From: Clostridiales bacterium
GTDB taxonomy: Bacteria > Bacillota > Desulfitobacteriia > Desulfitobacteriales > Desulfitobacteriaceae
Length of the DNA: 7,485 bases
Reading direction: 5' to 3'
Assembly: GCA_027357125.1 (NCBI GenBank)
Contig: DAHVVW010000093.1
Span: forward strand, 1-7,485
The notes under the pieces were generated by a model that was not told the DNA's origin, did not search any database, and was given only the letters and a program-made list of their open reading frames with translations. Shown one piece after another: positions 5,053 to 7,485 of this stretch. The translations under genes were made by a program, and so were the position numbers. Positions within the stretch are counted from its first letter, which is position 1. Each line of letters starts with the position of its first letter.

Positions 5053-5099
5053 CCCCTTTCTTCTTAACTTGCCGTGAGAAACGGCGCCAGAAGATTGAG
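5053..5099 (-). promoter_or_regulatory. Conserved leader hairpin and ribosome site, copy B
   Basis: On the minus strand, CTCAATCTTCTG (5088-5099) is followed by the hairpin GCCGT-N5-ACGGC (5071-5085) and the ribosome site AAAGGGG. It matches the layout before paralogue A. Confidence 0.5.
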
Positions 5100-5187
5100 A
5101 TCGGGATTTGGTATAGGGTTTGCTTTGTCAGCCAAAGCTTACATGCGAGAAACTTTTCGTCTTACATTTGGTATTTCCTTTCTGGTA

Positions 5188-5218
5188 TAGGTTATGATCT
5201 TTGTCCCAAAAAGGTGTG
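5188..5218 (-). promoter_or_regulatory. Sigma-K-like (mother-cell sporulation) promoter candidate
   Basis: Reading leftward, CATAACCTA (5188-5196) fits the sigma-K -10 pattern CATAnnnTA. It is preceded by CACACC (5213-5218) with 16 nt between, fitting the AC-containing -35 element. It points at the 85-aa gene. This is a consensus match only, and short consensus matches occur by chance. Confidence 0.4.
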
Positions 5219-5279
5219 GAACAATGAATAAAATCAAAAAAGTTTGGTCAATATAATCGTTAGAGTTCAAATGCTGAGT

Positions 5280-5363
5280 ATGTTAACAAGAGATAATATT
5301 CCAAAGATACACGTCCTTATGTTAGAAGGTGTAAGATGAAGTATTAGGGCGATTTATATGTGA
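5280..5363 (+). pseudogene. Possible tiny remnant of an IS21-type (IstA) transposase N-terminus
   Basis: The frame from ATG 5280 reads MLTRDNIPKIHVLMLEGVR, a stop at 5337-5339, then SIRAIYM and another stop. The beginning resembles the IstA N-terminal helix-turn-helix, which typically opens with a short Met-Leu start, a Lys-Ile-His core and a Ser-Ile-Arg-Glu-Ile helix. Only about 26 codons remain, with no inverted repeats or target duplication seen. The resemblance could be accidental. Confidence 0.2.
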
Positions 5364-5412
5364 TAGTTTAGTTATTAGACGGGAAATAACCAAATTTGGC
5401 CCGTAGAGGGGG

Positions 5413-5441
5413 TTGCTTTCCTTTAGCCCCTTGCATATTAT
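5413..5441 (+). promoter_or_regulatory. Sigma-A-type promoter of groES-groEL
   Basis: TTGCTT (5413-5418) and TATTAT (5436-5441) are 17 nt apart. Transcription would start near 5448, placing the CIRCE element just inside the transcript, the usual layout for HrcA-controlled groE operons. Confidence 0.7.
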
Positions 5442-5453
5442 TATAGCTAGATG

Positions 5454-5480
5454 TTAGCACTCAACTTAATTGAGTGCTAA
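5454..5480. promoter_or_regulatory. CIRCE operator (HrcA binding site)
   Basis: A perfect match to the CIRCE consensus: TTAGCACTC (5454-5462), a 9-bp spacer, GAGTGCTAA (5472-5480). HrcA, with GroEL as its co-chaperone, represses class I heat-shock genes through this site. It lies directly after the promoter and 60 nt before groES. Confidence 0.97.
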
Positions 5481-5540
5481 CAACATATAACAGTACGCAT
5501 GAATAAATATTTAGGAAATTTTAAGGAGGGACTTACTTCA

Positions 5541-5828
5541 ATGAACATTAAGCCTCTAGGAGATCGGGTTGTGATCAAGGCACTCCCGATGGAAGAAAAA
5601 ACAAAGAGCGGAATCATCATGCCTGATACTGCTAAGGAAAAGCCGCAGGAGGGAGAAGTCGTAGCTGTCGGACCTGGAAAGATAGAAAAAGGGGAGCGGG
5701 CTGCGCTTGATGTGAAAGCGGGTGACCGCGTGATTTATTCCAAGTATGCGGGCACGGAAGTCAAGTATGACGGCCAAGAGTACTTAATTCTGAAAGAGTC
5801 CGATATTTTGGCGATCGTTGGTGAATAA
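5541..5828 (+). CDS. groES: GroES, 10-kDa co-chaperonin
   Basis: GroES is the heptameric lid of the GroEL folding chamber in the cytoplasm. It is 95 aa, full length. Visible features are [11 protein letters not shown] at the N-terminus, the mobile loop around residues 17-34 with its hydrophobic contact GIIM (24-27), [10 protein letters not shown] (38-47), and [15 protein letters not shown] at the end. The start is the ATG at 5541, because AAGGAGGG (5523-5530) is 10 nt upstream. An in-frame ATG at 5499 would add 14 untypical residues that are encoded across the ribosome site, so it is rejected. It is the first gene of the CIRCE-controlled operon, 47 nt before groEL, and should be induced by heat or misfolded protein when HrcA repression is relieved. 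Confidence 0.98.
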   Translation: MNIKPLGDRVVIKALPMEEKTKSGIIMPDTAKEKPQEGEVVAVGPGKIEKGERAALDVKAGDRVIYSKYAGTEVKYDGQEYLILKESDILAIVGE

Positions 5829-5872
5829 GAGTTACCTCAAATATTTAAGGTAAAAATGTTAGGGAGGAATAG

Positions 5873-7485
<1,613 letters not shown>

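Larger units (their letters stand above)
5100..5412. other. AT-rich intergenic stretch with little recognisable content
   Basis: No convincing gene is seen. It contains the sigma-K-like match above, two copies of ATTTGGTAT exactly 60 bp apart (5106-5114, 5166-5174), two GGTATAGG motifs, and a 19-codon ORF at 5280-5339 that may be a transposase remnant. No tRNA-like or strong hairpin structure is apparent. Confidence 0.5.

Noticed and set aside
4402..5067. Plus-strand frames opposite the paralogues (93 and 113 codons)
   Set aside because: Their translations are far less similar to each other than the minus-strand proteins, and the conserved ribosome sites serve the minus strand.
5499..5540. 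Earlier in-frame ATG for GroES
   Set aside because: The extension is untypical and would translate through the strong AAGGAGGG site that serves ATG 5541.

Overview
The window looks like chromosomal DNA of an anaerobic, spore-forming Firmicute, most likely a clostridial Peptococcaceae or Desulfitobacterium-type organism. The evidence is strong Shine-Dalgarno sites of the AGGAGG and GGGGTGA type, TTG and GTG starts, a perfect CIRCE operator before groES-groEL, moderate GC in genes with very AT-rich intergenic DNA, and a Gram-positive-style FdhD. The genus is inference only.

Left part (1-3293): molybdenum cofactor (Moco) and formate dehydrogenase maturation. A truncated fdhD reads leftward off the edge. 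It is divergent from a rightward four-gene cluster, moaA-moaC-MOSC-mogA, which is tightly packed (3-nt gap, 24-nt gap, 1-nt overlap) and ends at an intrinsic terminator. The divergent gap of about 450 nt is unusually rich. It holds a possible 42-aa membrane peptide, a 26-bp dyad that looks like an operator, three copies of an 11-bp repeat overlapping a candidate fdhD promoter, and a structured leader that I read as a Moco-type riboswitch. A terminator hairpin with competing helices lies just before moaA. MoaA and MoaC make cPMP from GTP, MogA adenylylates molybdopterin, and FdhD sulfurates Moco for formate dehydrogenase. Cofactor supply and one main user are therefore adjacent. MoaD, MoaE, MoeA and MobA are not in the window.

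Middle (3300-4400): a monocistronic NYN-domain (PIN-like) putative ribonuclease with a winged-helix-like tail, followed by two hairpins.

Right-middle (4408-5043): two tandem leftward paralogous small genes (82 and 85 aa) of a family I do not recognise. The duplicated unit also carries a conserved leader hairpin and ribosome site. A sigma-K-like promoter match precedes the first copy, hinting at sporulation expression. A strong terminator of the opposite polarity lies between the copies. This is the best candidate for something undescribed.

Right end (5400-7485): a sigma-A-type promoter, CIRCE (HrcA operator), groES, and groEL from a TTG start. groEL runs off the window within its Gly-Met tail. 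The AT-rich gap before it may carry a tiny remnant of an IS21-type transposase N-terminus (weak).
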